From assembly GCF_048388525.1 (NCBI RefSeq), contig NZ_DBGCTQ010000113.1, positions 1 through 10,045 on the forward strand: 10,045 bases of DNA, in the 5' to 3' direction. The translations under genes were made by a program, and so were the position numbers. The notes beneath the pieces were generated by a model. That model saw nothing but the letters and a program-made list of their open reading frames with translations, was not told the origin of the DNA and made no database searches. The stretch is from BQOK01 sp048388525 (GTDB lineage: Bacteria > Bacillota > Clostridia > Oscillospirales > Ruminococcaceae). The number at the start of each line of letters is the position of its first letter. Within the stretch, counting starts at the first letter, position 1. This document shows positions 1-6,243 of the stretch, in pieces.

Positions 1-205
1 CCTGGTACCCCGTGCGGGGAATGCTCTGCAGCACCTGTTCGTCGCAAAGGGATACCAGCGCCTCCCGCACCGGCGATTTGCTCACATGATAGCGCTGGAT
101 CAACATGTTCTCGGTGATCACCTGGCCGTTCACAAAAACGCCGTTCACCACATCTTCGTAAACCCTCTCGTAGACCTGTTCCGTCAGGGTATTCTTGCTT
201 GGCAT
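1..205 (-). CDS. GntR-family transcriptional regulator, N-terminal part (cut by window edge)
   Basis: The first 68 codons of a gene that runs off the left edge. The translation begins MPSKNTLTEQVYERVYEDVV and continues through NMLIQRYHVSKSPVREAL to a small wing ending IPRTGYQ. This is the winged helix-turn-helix of the GntR family: the VSKSPVREAL stretch (about residues 44-53) is the recognition-helix region, and the last visible residues are the beta wing. The effector-binding domain that would define the subfamily (FCD, UTRA or other) lies outside the window, so the ligand is unknown. The start is the ATG at 205, preceded by a purine-rich GGGTGAGGGGA that sits close to the start codon. A strong promoter and a perfect palindrome lie about 105-165 bases upstream, which suggests autoregulation. 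A terminator and the opposite-facing end of the pst operon separate it from the other genes here, so its targets are more likely to the left of the window. Confidence 0.85.
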   Translation of the reverse strand, partial: MPSKNTLTEQVYERVYEDVVNGVFVNGQVITENMLIQRYHVSKSPVREALVSLCDEQVLQSIPRTGYQ

Positions 206-215
206 TCCCCTCACC

Positions 216-234
216 CTGCCCGCTGTGCGGGCAG
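216..234 (-). other. Hairpin in the gntR leader
   Basis: A perfect inverted repeat: CTGCCCGC at 216-223 pairs with GCGGGCAG at 227-234 around a 3-base loop. It lies 11-29 bases upstream of the gntR start codon, inside the predicted 5' leader. It has no T-tract on the minus strand, so it does not look like a terminator. It could affect translation or mRNA stability, or be a protein-binding palindrome. The structure is directly visible; its role is not. Confidence 0.4.
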
Positions 235-309
235 CCCTTCCTTTTTTATCTTACCGGCTGGCCTGGGCAAGCGCGCGGGTATCCCCCTTGTCCGCTTGTC
301 GCCGCGTTT

Positions 310-341
310 TGATATTATCCGTAATAATATCAGTGATATTA
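310..341. promoter_or_regulatory. Probable operator: perfect 9-5-9 palindrome plus a third half-site
   Basis: TGATATTAT at 310-318 and ATAATATCA at 324-332 are exact reverse complements separated by 5 bases. A third copy of the half-site, TGATATTA, follows at 334-341 and touches the predicted -10 box of the gntR promoter. The palindrome lies just downstream of the predicted transcription start, where a bound repressor would block initiation or escape. A dimeric GntR protein binding its own promoter region is the simplest reading. The symmetry is seen; the bound protein is inferred from position. Confidence 0.65.
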
Positions 342-369
342 GCATAGCGACTTTTTTCGACACTGTCAA
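341..369 (-). promoter_or_regulatory. Sigma-70 type promoter for the GntR gene
   Basis: Read on the minus strand, TTGACA (364-369) is a perfect -35 box, followed by a 17-base spacer and TATGCT (341-346) as the -10 box. Transcription would start near 334, giving a leader of about 130 bases before the gntR ATG. The local sequence is much richer in A and T than the surrounding coding DNA, as expected for a promoter region. Confidence 0.75.
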
Positions 370-571
370 TATATCAAACAGTATTTTCATTGTTTGTTTT
401 TTATTTTCATCTATTTAGCACAATTTCGTCCGGCTGTTTTTATCCATAATTTTCGGACGGGCTATTTTTCAAACCACAACTCCCTTGGGGCCGGCAGGGC
501 CGGTGCTGTAAAACCAGCGCTCCTGGCTCGGGCTATTACGGCATTTTCGCCTTTAAAAATGCAGGCAGGCA
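370..571. other. Intergenic region upstream of the gntR promoter, no gene recognised
   Basis: This stretch lies between the gntR promoter and the pst-operon terminator. The first part (to about 480) is AT-rich with T-runs and could act as an UP-element or binding region. A weak 6-bp inverted repeat, CGTCCG at 427-432 and CGGACG at 454-459, is present. Short open frames here have no ribosome binding site and no recognisable protein features. No RNA gene is recognised. Confidence 0.4.
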
Positions 572-627
572 GTTAAAAAGGGACGGGCGGCAGGCGGAAA
601 ACCGCCTGCCGCCCGTCCCTTTTTAAC
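572..627 (-). terminator. Strong rho-independent terminator of the pst-phoU operon (likely bidirectional)
   Basis: A perfect 26-bp stem (572-597 paired with 602-627) encloses an AAAA loop. The stem core is GC-rich (GGGACGGGCGGCAGGCGG) and flanked by five A and five T residues, so it gives a T-tract on either strand. It lies 82 bases beyond the phoU stop codon and insulates the pst operon from the gntR promoter. Between it and phoU (636-668) is a weaker 7-bp inverted repeat, CCCTGCC and GGCAGGG, with a 19-base loop, which may add structure to the transcript end. Confidence 0.9.
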
Positions 628-708
628 CCGGGGTTCCCTGCCCTCTTTCACAACCAGGTCAGGCAGGGCCATTTCCCCGGCCCTCCTTCCACCTGGCCGC
701 GCCGCGTT

Positions 709-1353
709 TTAAAGCTGCAGTTCGCCCCGCACAATGTAGGCGATCCAGCCTGCCAGGTTGGTGGCGTGGTCGCTCATGCGCTCCAGATATTTTGCGATCA
801 GCAGGTAATCGATGTACTGGGGAATTGCCGCGTTTTCCGCCGCCATGCGGTGGGCCAGCTCCTCCAGCACCTCCTCAAAGTAGTCGTCCTGCACGTCGTC
901 CTGCCGGGCCACCTGCTCGGCGGCGGCCACGTCCAGCTCCACATACGCCCGCACTGTGCCGCTCACCATGCGCTGCATCTGAAAAAACATCTCGTCAAAA
1001 TATGGAATGGGCGGCACCCGGGGCGCCTTTTCCAGGCGCAGCACATACTCACAGATGTCGCTGCAATGGTCCGCAATGCGCTCCAGGTCGGCGATCATGC
1101 GCATCACCGAGGCAATGCGCCGCCAGTCCCCCGCCACCGGCGCCTGCGTGACCACCAGGTCCAGGCACTCCTGCTCAATGCGGCGCTCCATCTCGTCAAA
1201 GGCGTCGTCGCCTTGTATGATCCCACACGCCAGCGCGGGGTCCAGGGTCTCCAGGGCCGTTTGGGTCCGGCCAATGGCCTCTTCAATGGCGCAGCCCATG
1301 TCCAGCACGTGCTGGCGCAGCTGGGCCAGCGCCTGGGTATAATCCACTCTCAT
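709..1353 (-). CDS. phoU: PhoU, phosphate-signalling regulator of the Pst transporter
   Basis: A 214-residue protein, about the usual PhoU length, with the two-repeat helical PhoU layout. The paired metal-binding motifs are ERIADHCSD (residues 91-99) and ERMSDHATN (191-199), almost exactly 100 residues apart. In the family, PhoU is a cytoplasmic peripheral protein. It links the Pst ABC transporter to the PhoR-type sensor kinase, holding the Pho response off when phosphate is plentiful, and it limits phosphate uptake. It is the last gene of the pst operon, the usual place. The start is supported by AAAGGAG at 1360-1366, 6 bases from the ATG; the pstB stop codon overlaps this site, so the two genes are probably translationally coupled. 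No PhoP/PhoR-type two-component pair is in the window. Identification is firm. Confidence 0.95.
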   Translation of the reverse strand: MRVDYTQALAQLRQHVLDMGCAIEEAIGRTQTALETLDPALACGIIQGDDAFDEMERRIEQECLDLVVTQAPVAGDWRRIASVMRMIADLERIADHCSDICEYVLRLEKAPRVPPIPYFDEMFFQMQRMVSGTVRAYVELDVAAAEQVARQDDVQDDYFEEVLEELAHRMAAENAAIPQYIDYLLIAKYLERMSDHATNLAGWIAYIVRGELQL

Positions 1354-1364
1354 CGCTCGCTCCT

Positions 1365-2126
1365 TTAGCCAAACCGGCCGGTGATATAGTCCTCGGTGCG
1401 CTTGTCCCGTGGGGTGGTGAACAGCTCTTTGGTGGGGCCGTATTCCACCAGCTCACCCAGCAAAAAAAAGGCCGTGCGGTCTGAAATACGTCCCGCCTGC
1501 TGCATGTTGTGGGTCACAATGACCACCGTGTACTTCTCTTTCAGCTCGGCCATCAGATCCTCAATGCGCAGGGTGCTGCCCGGGTCCAGCGCGCTGGTGG
1601 GTTCGTCCATCAGCAGCACGTCCGGCTGCACCGCCAGCGCCCGCGCAATGCACAGCCGCTGCTGCTGCCCGCCCGAAAGGCCCATGGCGCTTTTTTTCAG
1701 CCGGTCTTTCACCTCATCCCACAGGGCGGCGCCCCGCAGGCTCTGCTCCACCAGCTCGTCCAGCTCAGCCTTGCCGTGGCTGCCGTGCAGCCGTGGCCCG
1801 TAGGCCACGTTGTCGTAAATGCTCATGGGAAACGGGTTGGGCTTTTGAAACACCATGCCCACCCTGCGGCGCAGCTCGTTCACGTCCACGCTCTTTTCGT
1901 AAATGTCCTGCCCCTGCAGCAGCACCTGCCCGGTGATGCGCACCCCCGGGATCAGGTCGTTCATCCGGTCCAGCGTCTTTAAAAAGGTCGATTTTCCGCA
2001 CCCCGAAGGGCCGATCAGGGCCGTGATCTCGTTTTTTTGGATCTGCATGTCAATGCCCTTCAGCGCCTCGGCCTCGCCGTAATAAAGGTGCAGCTCCTTT
2101 GATTGCAAAATGGGGGTTCCGCTCAT
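1365..2126 (-). CDS. pstB: PstB, phosphate ABC transporter ATP-binding protein
   Basis: A 253-residue ABC ATPase with every nucleotide-binding element intact: Walker A GPSGCGKST at residues 39-47, Q-loop Q94 within MVFQKPNPFPMSIYDNV, signature LSGGQQQR at 150-157, Walker B LLMDE followed by PTSALDP, and the switch histidine H206. The PNPFPMSIYDNVAYGPR segment and the RTEDYITGRFG C-terminus are typical of PstB rather than of other ABC importers. A dimer on the cytoplasmic face powers phosphate import through PstC and PstA. The start ATG at 2126 overlaps the pstA stop by 4 bases (ATGA) and follows AAGGAGG (2134-2140) at 7 bases. The C-terminal codons run into the phoU ribosome binding site. Confidence 0.97.
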   Translation of the reverse strand: MSGTPILQSKELHLYYGEAEALKGIDMQIQKNEITALIGPSGCGKSTFLKTLDRMNDLIPGVRITGQVLLQGQDIYEKSVDVNELRRRVGMVFQKPNPFPMSIYDNVAYGPRLHGSHGKAELDELVEQSLRGAALWDEVKDRLKKSAMGLSGGQQQRLCIARALAVQPDVLLMDEPTSALDPGSTLRIEDLMAELKEKYTVVIVTHNMQQAGRISDRTAFFLLGELVEYGPTKELFTTPRDKRTEDYITGRFG

Positions 2127-3046
2127 TTTGCGCCCTCCTTGCTCTTCATTGTCCTGCGCACCAGCCGGGTGGCCGCGTTGAGCCCCAGCACCAGCAGCAT
2201 CAGAATGGCGGCGATGGCGTAGCCCACCTCAAATTCGCCCCGCTCGCTCACGTACATATACAGCGCCACCGAAAGGGTTCCGCCGCTGCGGCCAAAAGCT
2301 GCAAACACGTTCTGGGCCACCACGGTGCCCACGCCCGCGGTGAACAGCAGCGCCGCACTTTCGCCCACAATGCGCCCCACCGCCAAAATGCAGCCGGTCA
2401 CAATCCCCTCCAAAGACGAGGGCAGCACAATGGTGCGGATCATGTACCACCGGGTCGCCCCCAAACCCAGCGCGCCCTCCCGGTAGCTCCCGGGCACCGT
2501 TTTCAGGCTCTCCTGGGTGGTGCGGATGATGGTGGGCAGGATCATAATCACCAGGGTGCAGCCGCCCGCGAGCAGGCTGGTTTTCAGGTGCAGCATCTGG
2601 CAGAAAAACAGCATGCCCACCAGGCCGTATAAAATCGACGGAATACCAGCCAGCGCCTCGGTGGCAAACTCCACCACCGCGATCAGCCTGCGGCTGGCGG
2701 CATATTCGGTCAGATACACCGCGGCTCCCACCCCCAGCGGCAGCGCCGCCAGCAGCGCAAAGCCCACGATGTAAAGGGTGTTCAGCAGGTTCGGCAGAAT
2801 GCCGATCGTCCCCTTTAAAGCGCTGGGCGCGGTGCTCAGCAGCTCCCAGGTAATGCCGGGCAGCCCCTTGAGGAAGATATAGCCGATCAGCCCCACCAGC
2901 AGCGCACAGGTCAGGGCGGCTGCAAGGTACACCGCGCCTTTCAGCAGCGCTCCTTTCAGCCTGCGCACCTGCGCGTGGGCCCCTTCCGCCGTTTTGCCGT
3001 GCGCCCTGCCCGCGGGCAGGGCGGCGCATGCCTCCAGCGTGCTCAT
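2123..3046 (-). CDS. pstA: PstA, phosphate ABC transporter permease
   Basis: A 307-residue inner-membrane permease subunit with about six membrane segments, the first near residues 36-59. The ABC permease coupling loop is clear at about 190-209 (EGALGLGATRWYMIRTIVLP), and the family segment AGIPSILYGLVGMLFF lies near 133-148. With PstC it forms the phosphate channel and contacts PstB through the coupling loop. The ATG at 3046 overlaps the pstC stop (ATGA). The first 30 or so residues are a hydrophilic, Ala/Gly/Arg-rich cytoplasmic extension. Its DNA (3002-3023) is a perfect 22-bp GC-rich palindrome, so a later start such as the GTG at residue 27 (after GGAAGGGG) cannot be ruled out, although the ATGA overlap favours the longer form. 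Confidence 0.95.
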   Translation of the reverse strand: MSTLEACAALPAGRAHGKTAEGAHAQVRRLKGALLKGAVYLAAALTCALLVGLIGYIFLKGLPGITWELLSTAPSALKGTIGILPNLLNTLYIVGFALLAALPLGVGAAVYLTEYAASRRLIAVVEFATEALAGIPSILYGLVGMLFFCQMLHLKTSLLAGGCTLVIMILPTIIRTTQESLKTVPGSYREGALGLGATRWYMIRTIVLPSSLEGIVTGCILAVGRIVGESAALLFTAGVGTVVAQNVFAAFGRSGGTLSVALYMYVSERGEFEVGYAIAAILMLLVLGLNAATRLVRRTMKSKEGAK

Positions 3047-3909
3047 TCCTTGTTCCCCCTTTTCAGCACCCGGCCCAGCAGGCCGTTTACCAGCATGATA
3101 AAGATAAACAGCACCAGCGCAATACTGAACAGCGCCTGCCGCTGCAGGCCCCCGGCGTAGCTCATCTCTTTGGCCACCGCGGTGGTCAAAAAGGTCACGC
3201 TTTTGAACAGCCCGGGCATGTTGGCCACATTGCCCGCCACCATCATCACCGCCATGGCCTCGCCAATGGCGCGGCCCACGCCCAGCACCACGCCCGCGCC
3301 GATGCCGCTTTTGGCGGCGGGCAGGCTCACCTTGAACACGGTCTCCATCCAGGTGGCCCCCAGCGCCAGGCTGGCCTGCTCATAATCAGGCGGCACGGCG
3401 TTCAGGGCCGTTTCGCTCACCGAGATGATGCCCGGCAGGATCATCACCGCCAGCACCAGAATGGCCGCCAGCAGGCAGGTGCCGTTTTTCAGCCGGAACA
3501 CCTCCATCATCAGCGGCACCAGCACCATCATGCCCACCAGGCCGTACACCACGCTGGGAATGCCCGCCAGCAGCTCCACCGCCGGGCGCACCACGCCCGC
3601 CAGGCGCGGTCCCGCCACCTTGGAAAGGAACACCGCGGTGAGCACCCCCACCGGCACGCCGATGATCACCGCGCCCAGGGTTCCCCAAAAGCTGGTGAGG
3701 ATAAAGGGCAGAATGCCGAATTTCGGCTCGGCGGCGGTGGACTTCCACTCCGCGCCCAGCAAAAATTCTTTCAGGCCGATCTCGCCGATGGCGGGCAGGC
3801 CGGCGGTCACAATATAAAGGGTAATCAGCGCCACAAAGGCGATGGCCAGCATGCCGCAGCTAAAGAACACCGCGTGCATCACAGCTTCCGTGATATGCTT
3901 TGTTTTCAC
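3043..3909 (-). CDS. pstC: PstC, phosphate ABC transporter permease
   Basis: The second Pst permease subunit, 288 residues from the start chosen here. It shows about six membrane segments, an ABC coupling loop at about 167-187 (YEQASLALGATWMETVFKVSL) and the family segment AGIPSVVYGLVGMMVL. I start it at a GTG at 3909 (VKTKHITE), because GGGAGGGG at 3917-3924 sits 7 bases upstream. In-frame ATGs at 3966 and 3951 would add 19 or 14 residues, but both lie inside the terminator-like hairpin 3941-3976 and have no convincing ribosome binding site. With PstA it makes the transmembrane path for phosphate delivered by PstS. It overlaps pstA by 4 bases at its 3' end. Confidence 0.94.
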   Translation of the reverse strand: MKTKHITEAVMHAVFFSCGMLAIAFVALITLYIVTAGLPAIGEIGLKEFLLGAEWKSTAAEPKFGILPFILTSFWGTLGAVIIGVPVGVLTAVFLSKVAGPRLAGVVRPAVELLAGIPSVVYGLVGMMVLVPLMMEVFRLKNGTCLLAAILVLAVMILPGIISVSETALNAVPPDYEQASLALGATWMETVFKVSLPAAKSGIGAGVVLGVGRAIGEAMAVMMVAGNVANMPGLFKSVTFLTTAVAKEMSYAGGLQRQALFSIALVLFIFIMLVNGLLGRVLKRGNKE

Positions 3910-3940
3910 AGGGCAGCCCCTCCCGGTTTTAAACTTGGGG

Positions 3941-3976
3941 AAAAGCCGCATGGCCACAAAGGTCATGCGGCTTTTT
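3941..3976 (-). terminator. Intra-operon terminator/attenuator between pstS and pstC
   Basis: AAAAGCCGCATGGCC (3941-3955) pairs with GGTCATGCGGCTTTT (3961-3975) around a 5-base loop: 12 continuous base pairs, one mismatch near the loop, then two more pairs. On the minus-strand transcript the stem is followed by four U and then C residues, a modest terminator that should allow read-through. Placed right after pstS, it would leave more pstS mRNA than pstCAB-phoU mRNA, matching the need for excess binding protein. A T-run on the other side also makes it symmetrical. Confidence 0.75.
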
Positions 3977-3998
3977 CATCTCATGGTTTGCCTGGCTC

Positions 3999-4880
3999 TC
4001 AGCGCAGGGGCACCGCACCCGCGTCGGCGACCATCTGCTTTGCGTCCTCGCTCAGGGCAAAATCCACAAAGGCCTGGGCGGCGGGGCTCAGGGCCGCGCC
4101 CTCCTTGGTCACAAACACGAAGGGGCGCTGGATCTTGTAGGTGCCGTCCTGCACGGTGGCCTCGCTGGCAGCCACGCCCTCCACGGTCACGGCCTTCACC
4201 TTTTCATCCACAGCAGACAGCGAAGCGTAGCCGATCGCATTCGGGTTCGCGGCTACCGCGGCGATCACCGCGCCGGTGCTGGTGAGCTCCTGCTCGTATT
4301 TGCAGGCGTCCTTCACCTCCACAATGCTCTCAAAGCCGTCGCGGGTGCCGCTGCCGGCCTCACGGCCGATCAGCACCACCGGGGCGTCAGCGCCGCCCAC
4401 GTCCTTCCAGTTGGTGATGGTCCCGTCGGCCAGGCCCTTGATCTGCTCCAGGCTCAGGTCGGCCACGCCGTTCCCGTTGTTCACCACAATGGCAATGCCG
4501 TCCAGCGCAAACACAGTCTCCTTCAGGCCGCCCGCCTTCTCCTCGTCCTTCAGCGCCCGGCTGGAAAGGCCGATGTCCAGGGTCCCCTCCAAGGCGCCGG
4601 TGATGCCCGCGCCGCTGCCGGTGGGGTCATAGGTCACGTCCACGCCGGCGTTGGCCTGCATAAAGGCTTCGCTCAGCGCGCCGATCACCTTTTCCACGCT
4701 GGTGGAGCCGCCGGTGGTCACACCGCCCTCCAGGGCGGCGTCAGGCGCCTGGGTGGGCGCGGCCGCGGAGGCGGGCGTCTGGGTCGGATCGGCAGCGGGC
4801 GTGCTGGATGTACCGCCGCCGCAGGCGGCAAAGCTGGCGGCCAACGCCAGGGCTGCGGTAAGTGCAAGAATTTTTTTCAT
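3999..4880 (-). CDS. pstS: PstS, phosphate-binding lipoprotein of the Pst transporter
   Basis: A 293-residue extracytoplasmic lipoprotein that captures inorganic phosphate and hands it to PstCA. The signal peptide (MKKILALTAALALAASFAAC) ends in a lipobox with the lipidated cysteine at residue 20. It is followed by a flexible Thr/Pro/Ala-rich linker to about residue 50. Phosphate-site elements are GGSTSV (57-62), DPTGSGAG (85-92), SSR (106-108) and GREAGSGTRDGFE (172-184). The start at 4880 has GGGGAGA (4888-4894) 7 bases upstream. An in-frame ATG at 4913 would add 11 charged residues and has a weaker AGGAAAG site, so it is a less likely alternative. pstS is first in the operon and is separated from pstC by a terminator-like hairpin. 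Confidence 0.95.
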   Translation of the reverse strand: MKKILALTAALALAASFAACGGGTSSTPAADPTQTPASAAAPTQAPDAALEGGVTTGGSTSVEKVIGALSEAFMQANAGVDVTYDPTGSGAGITGALEGTLDIGLSSRALKDEEKAGGLKETVFALDGIAIVVNNGNGVADLSLEQIKGLADGTITNWKDVGGADAPVVLIGREAGSGTRDGFESIVEVKDACKYEQELTSTGAVIAAVAANPNAIGYASLSAVDEKVKAVTVEGVAASEATVQDGTYKIQRPFVFVTKEGAALSPAAQAFVDFALSEDAKQMVADAGAVPLR

Positions 4881-4934
4881 GGTACTTTCTCCCCTTTTTG
4901 TCGTTCTGTCCATGTTCTTTCCTGGAACGCTTTC

Positions 4935-4940
4935 AGTATA
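4935..4940 (-). promoter_or_regulatory. Predicted -10 box of the pstS promoter
   Basis: On the minus strand TATACT lies here, giving a transcription start near 4929 and a leader of about 50 bases to the pstS ATG. At the correct distance upstream (about 4957-4963) no -35 box resembling TTGACA is present. This is the usual picture for a promoter that needs an activator, and it fits control by the phosphate response regulator. Confidence 0.55.
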
Positions 4941-4972
4941 GCTCCGCCTTTCGAAAATCCGCTATCACAAAC

Positions 4973-4994
4973 CGGTTAAACCTGGGTAAAACCT
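4973..4994 (-). promoter_or_regulatory. Candidate Pho box upstream of pstS
   Basis: Two adjacent 11-base units read on the plus strand as CGGTTAAACCT (4973-4983) and GGGTAAAACCT (4984-4994), identical at 9 of 11 positions. On the coding strand they read AGGTTTTACCC and AGGTTTAACCG. A third AAACC lies at 4969-4973. Direct repeats with an 11-base period, T-rich and centred about 45-65 bases before the transcription start, match how PhoB/PhoP-type regulators bind. The exact consensus in this organism is unknown, so the assignment rests on repeat geometry and position before pstS. Confidence 0.5.
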
Positions 4995-5069
4995 GTGGCT
5001 GGGTTTGAAAAAGCAATTTTACAAAGCGCCCCAACACGGCGGCGCGCCGTCTGCGCCGCGCAAAAGCGC

Positions 5070-5104
5070 AAAAAGCAGCCCCCGCTTTTATCCAAAGCAG
5101 GGGC
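5070..5104 (-). terminator. Rho-independent terminator of the FAH-TRAP-racemase operon
   Basis: On the minus strand GCCCCTGCTTT (5104-5094) pairs with AAAGCGGGGGC (5088-5078) around a GGATA loop, an 11-bp stem with one G-U pair. TG and five T residues (5074-5070) follow. It begins 13 bases beyond the stop codon of the enolase-superfamily gene and separates that operon from the pstS promoter. Confidence 0.85.
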
Positions 5105-5117
5105 CGCGCCGGGCGTT

Positions 5118-6206
5118 TCAGGCCCGGTAAAGATTTTGTTGTATGTAATCCTGGTCGAACCGGATCCCAAGGCCCGGCAGGTTTTGCAGGGTGAGCTGCC
5201 CGTCCCGCACCGCGGGCCCCTGGGCAAACGCCCCCGCCCACCAGTCCGGGATATGCTCCAAAAGCCCCCCGGTTGGGCTGGCGGCCATCACATGGGCGCT
5301 CACCTCCATCAGCACGTGGGCGGTCACCGGCACCCGGAAGGCGCCAGCCAGCGCGCACACCTGCACAAACTCGGTCACGCCGCCGCAGCGCATCAGGTCG
5401 GGGTTGATCATATCCGCCCCCCCCAGGCGCAGCAGCTCGAACACCTCGCGGGTGGTGAACAGGCACTCGCCCGAGCAGATGCGGATGTCGCTGGCGCGGG
5501 CCAGCTCGGCGTTGCCCTTGTAGTCCTGGCAGTGCAGCGGTTCTTCCAGGTAGGTGATCCCCAGCGCCTTCAGCTCCGGCACAAGCTGCCGGGCCAGCTT
5601 TACGCTCCAGCCCTGGTTCACGTCCACCATGATCTCAAACCCGTCGCCCACCGCCCTGCGCAGGGCCTCCAGGCGGCGAAGGTCCTCGCGCGGGTCGGGG
5701 AATCCCAGCTTGAGCTTATACCGGGTGTACCCCTGGCTCTTGAACCACAGCGCCTCCTCGATCATCTCCTGCTGCGGCACCAGCCACCCGCCGCTGCCAT
5801 ATACCGGCAGGGTGTCGGTTCTGGCGCCCAGCAGCTTATACAGCGGCTTGCCCGCTTCCTGGGCGATCAGGTCCCACAAAGCGGTGTCCACCGCCGCGTA
5901 GGCAGACATGGCAAGCCCGGTCTGCCCGCAGCCGCCCATGGTGCCCTGGGCCTCGTTCCAGTAGCGGCGCACGTAGGCGGGGTCTTTCCCCCTCAGCGCC
6001 CGGCAATACCCCTCCACCAGCACCTTCATGGCCTCGGCCTGGTCCGGGTTAAAGGTGTACGCCATGCCCACGCCGGTGTACTCCTCGGTGTCCAGCTCCA
6101 AAAACACATGCTCGATGTATTCCAGGCTGTACACCGCGTTGGGCAGTGGCCGGGTAAGCTTTTTCGAGATATGGTAAACGCGGAAATCCTTTACGATCAA
6201 ATCCAT
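5118..6206 (-). CDS. Mandelate racemase-like enzyme, enolase superfamily (racemase or acid-sugar dehydratase)
   Basis: A 362-residue enolase-superfamily protein: an N-terminal capping domain (about 1-125), then a TIM barrel. The catalytic set of the mandelate racemase subgroup is complete: K164-x-K166 (YKLKLG), metal ligands D195 (VDVNQGW), E221 (YLEEPL) and E247 (CSGE), the D270/H297 base pair (NPDLMRCGG and TAHVLMEVSAH), and E317 (LLEH). These enzymes bind Mg2+ and remove the alpha-proton of a 2-hydroxy acid. Family members then racemise it or lose water, as in galactarate/talarate dehydratases. Gene context favours an acid sugar or similar hydroxy acid, but the substrate is not determined. 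The gene starts 37 bases after dctM and is last in the operon. The ATG at 6206 has AAAGGAG (6210-6216) only 3 bases away; the TTG two codons later has better spacing. The frame stays open upstream to 6290, but that part overlaps dctM and looks non-coding. Confidence 0.9.
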   Translation of the reverse strand: MDLIVKDFRVYHISKKLTRPLPNAVYSLEYIEHVFLELDTEEYTGVGMAYTFNPDQAEAMKVLVEGYCRALRGKDPAYVRRYWNEAQGTMGGCGQTGLAMSAYAAVDTALWDLIAQEAGKPLYKLLGARTDTLPVYGSGGWLVPQQEMIEEALWFKSQGYTRYKLKLGFPDPREDLRRLEALRRAVGDGFEIMVDVNQGWSVKLARQLVPELKALGITYLEEPLHCQDYKGNAELARASDIRICSGECLFTTREVFELLRLGGADMINPDLMRCGGVTEFVQVCALAGAFRVPVTAHVLMEVSAHVMAASPTGGLLEHIPDWWAGAFAQGPAVRDGQLTLQNLPGLGIRFDQDYIQQNLYRA

Positions 6207-6243
6207 CCACTCCTTTTTATTTGGGTCCGGCGGCCGGGTCGGG

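Noticed and set aside
86..576. Plus-strand short frames across the gntR promoter region
   Set aside because: They span the promoter, the palindrome and the terminator stem, have no ribosome binding site, and encode nothing recognisable.
3028..4140. Plus-strand open frame (370 codons) opposite pstC, crossing into pstS
   Set aside because: It runs across two well-supported genes and the terminator between them, with a His/Gln-rich low-complexity product; shadow frame.
5041..5069. GGCGCGCC palindrome and GCGC-AAAA-GCGC inverted repeat next to the terminator
   Set aside because: Short, GC-only symmetry is common at this base composition. The adjacent 11-bp stem with T-tract already explains termination.
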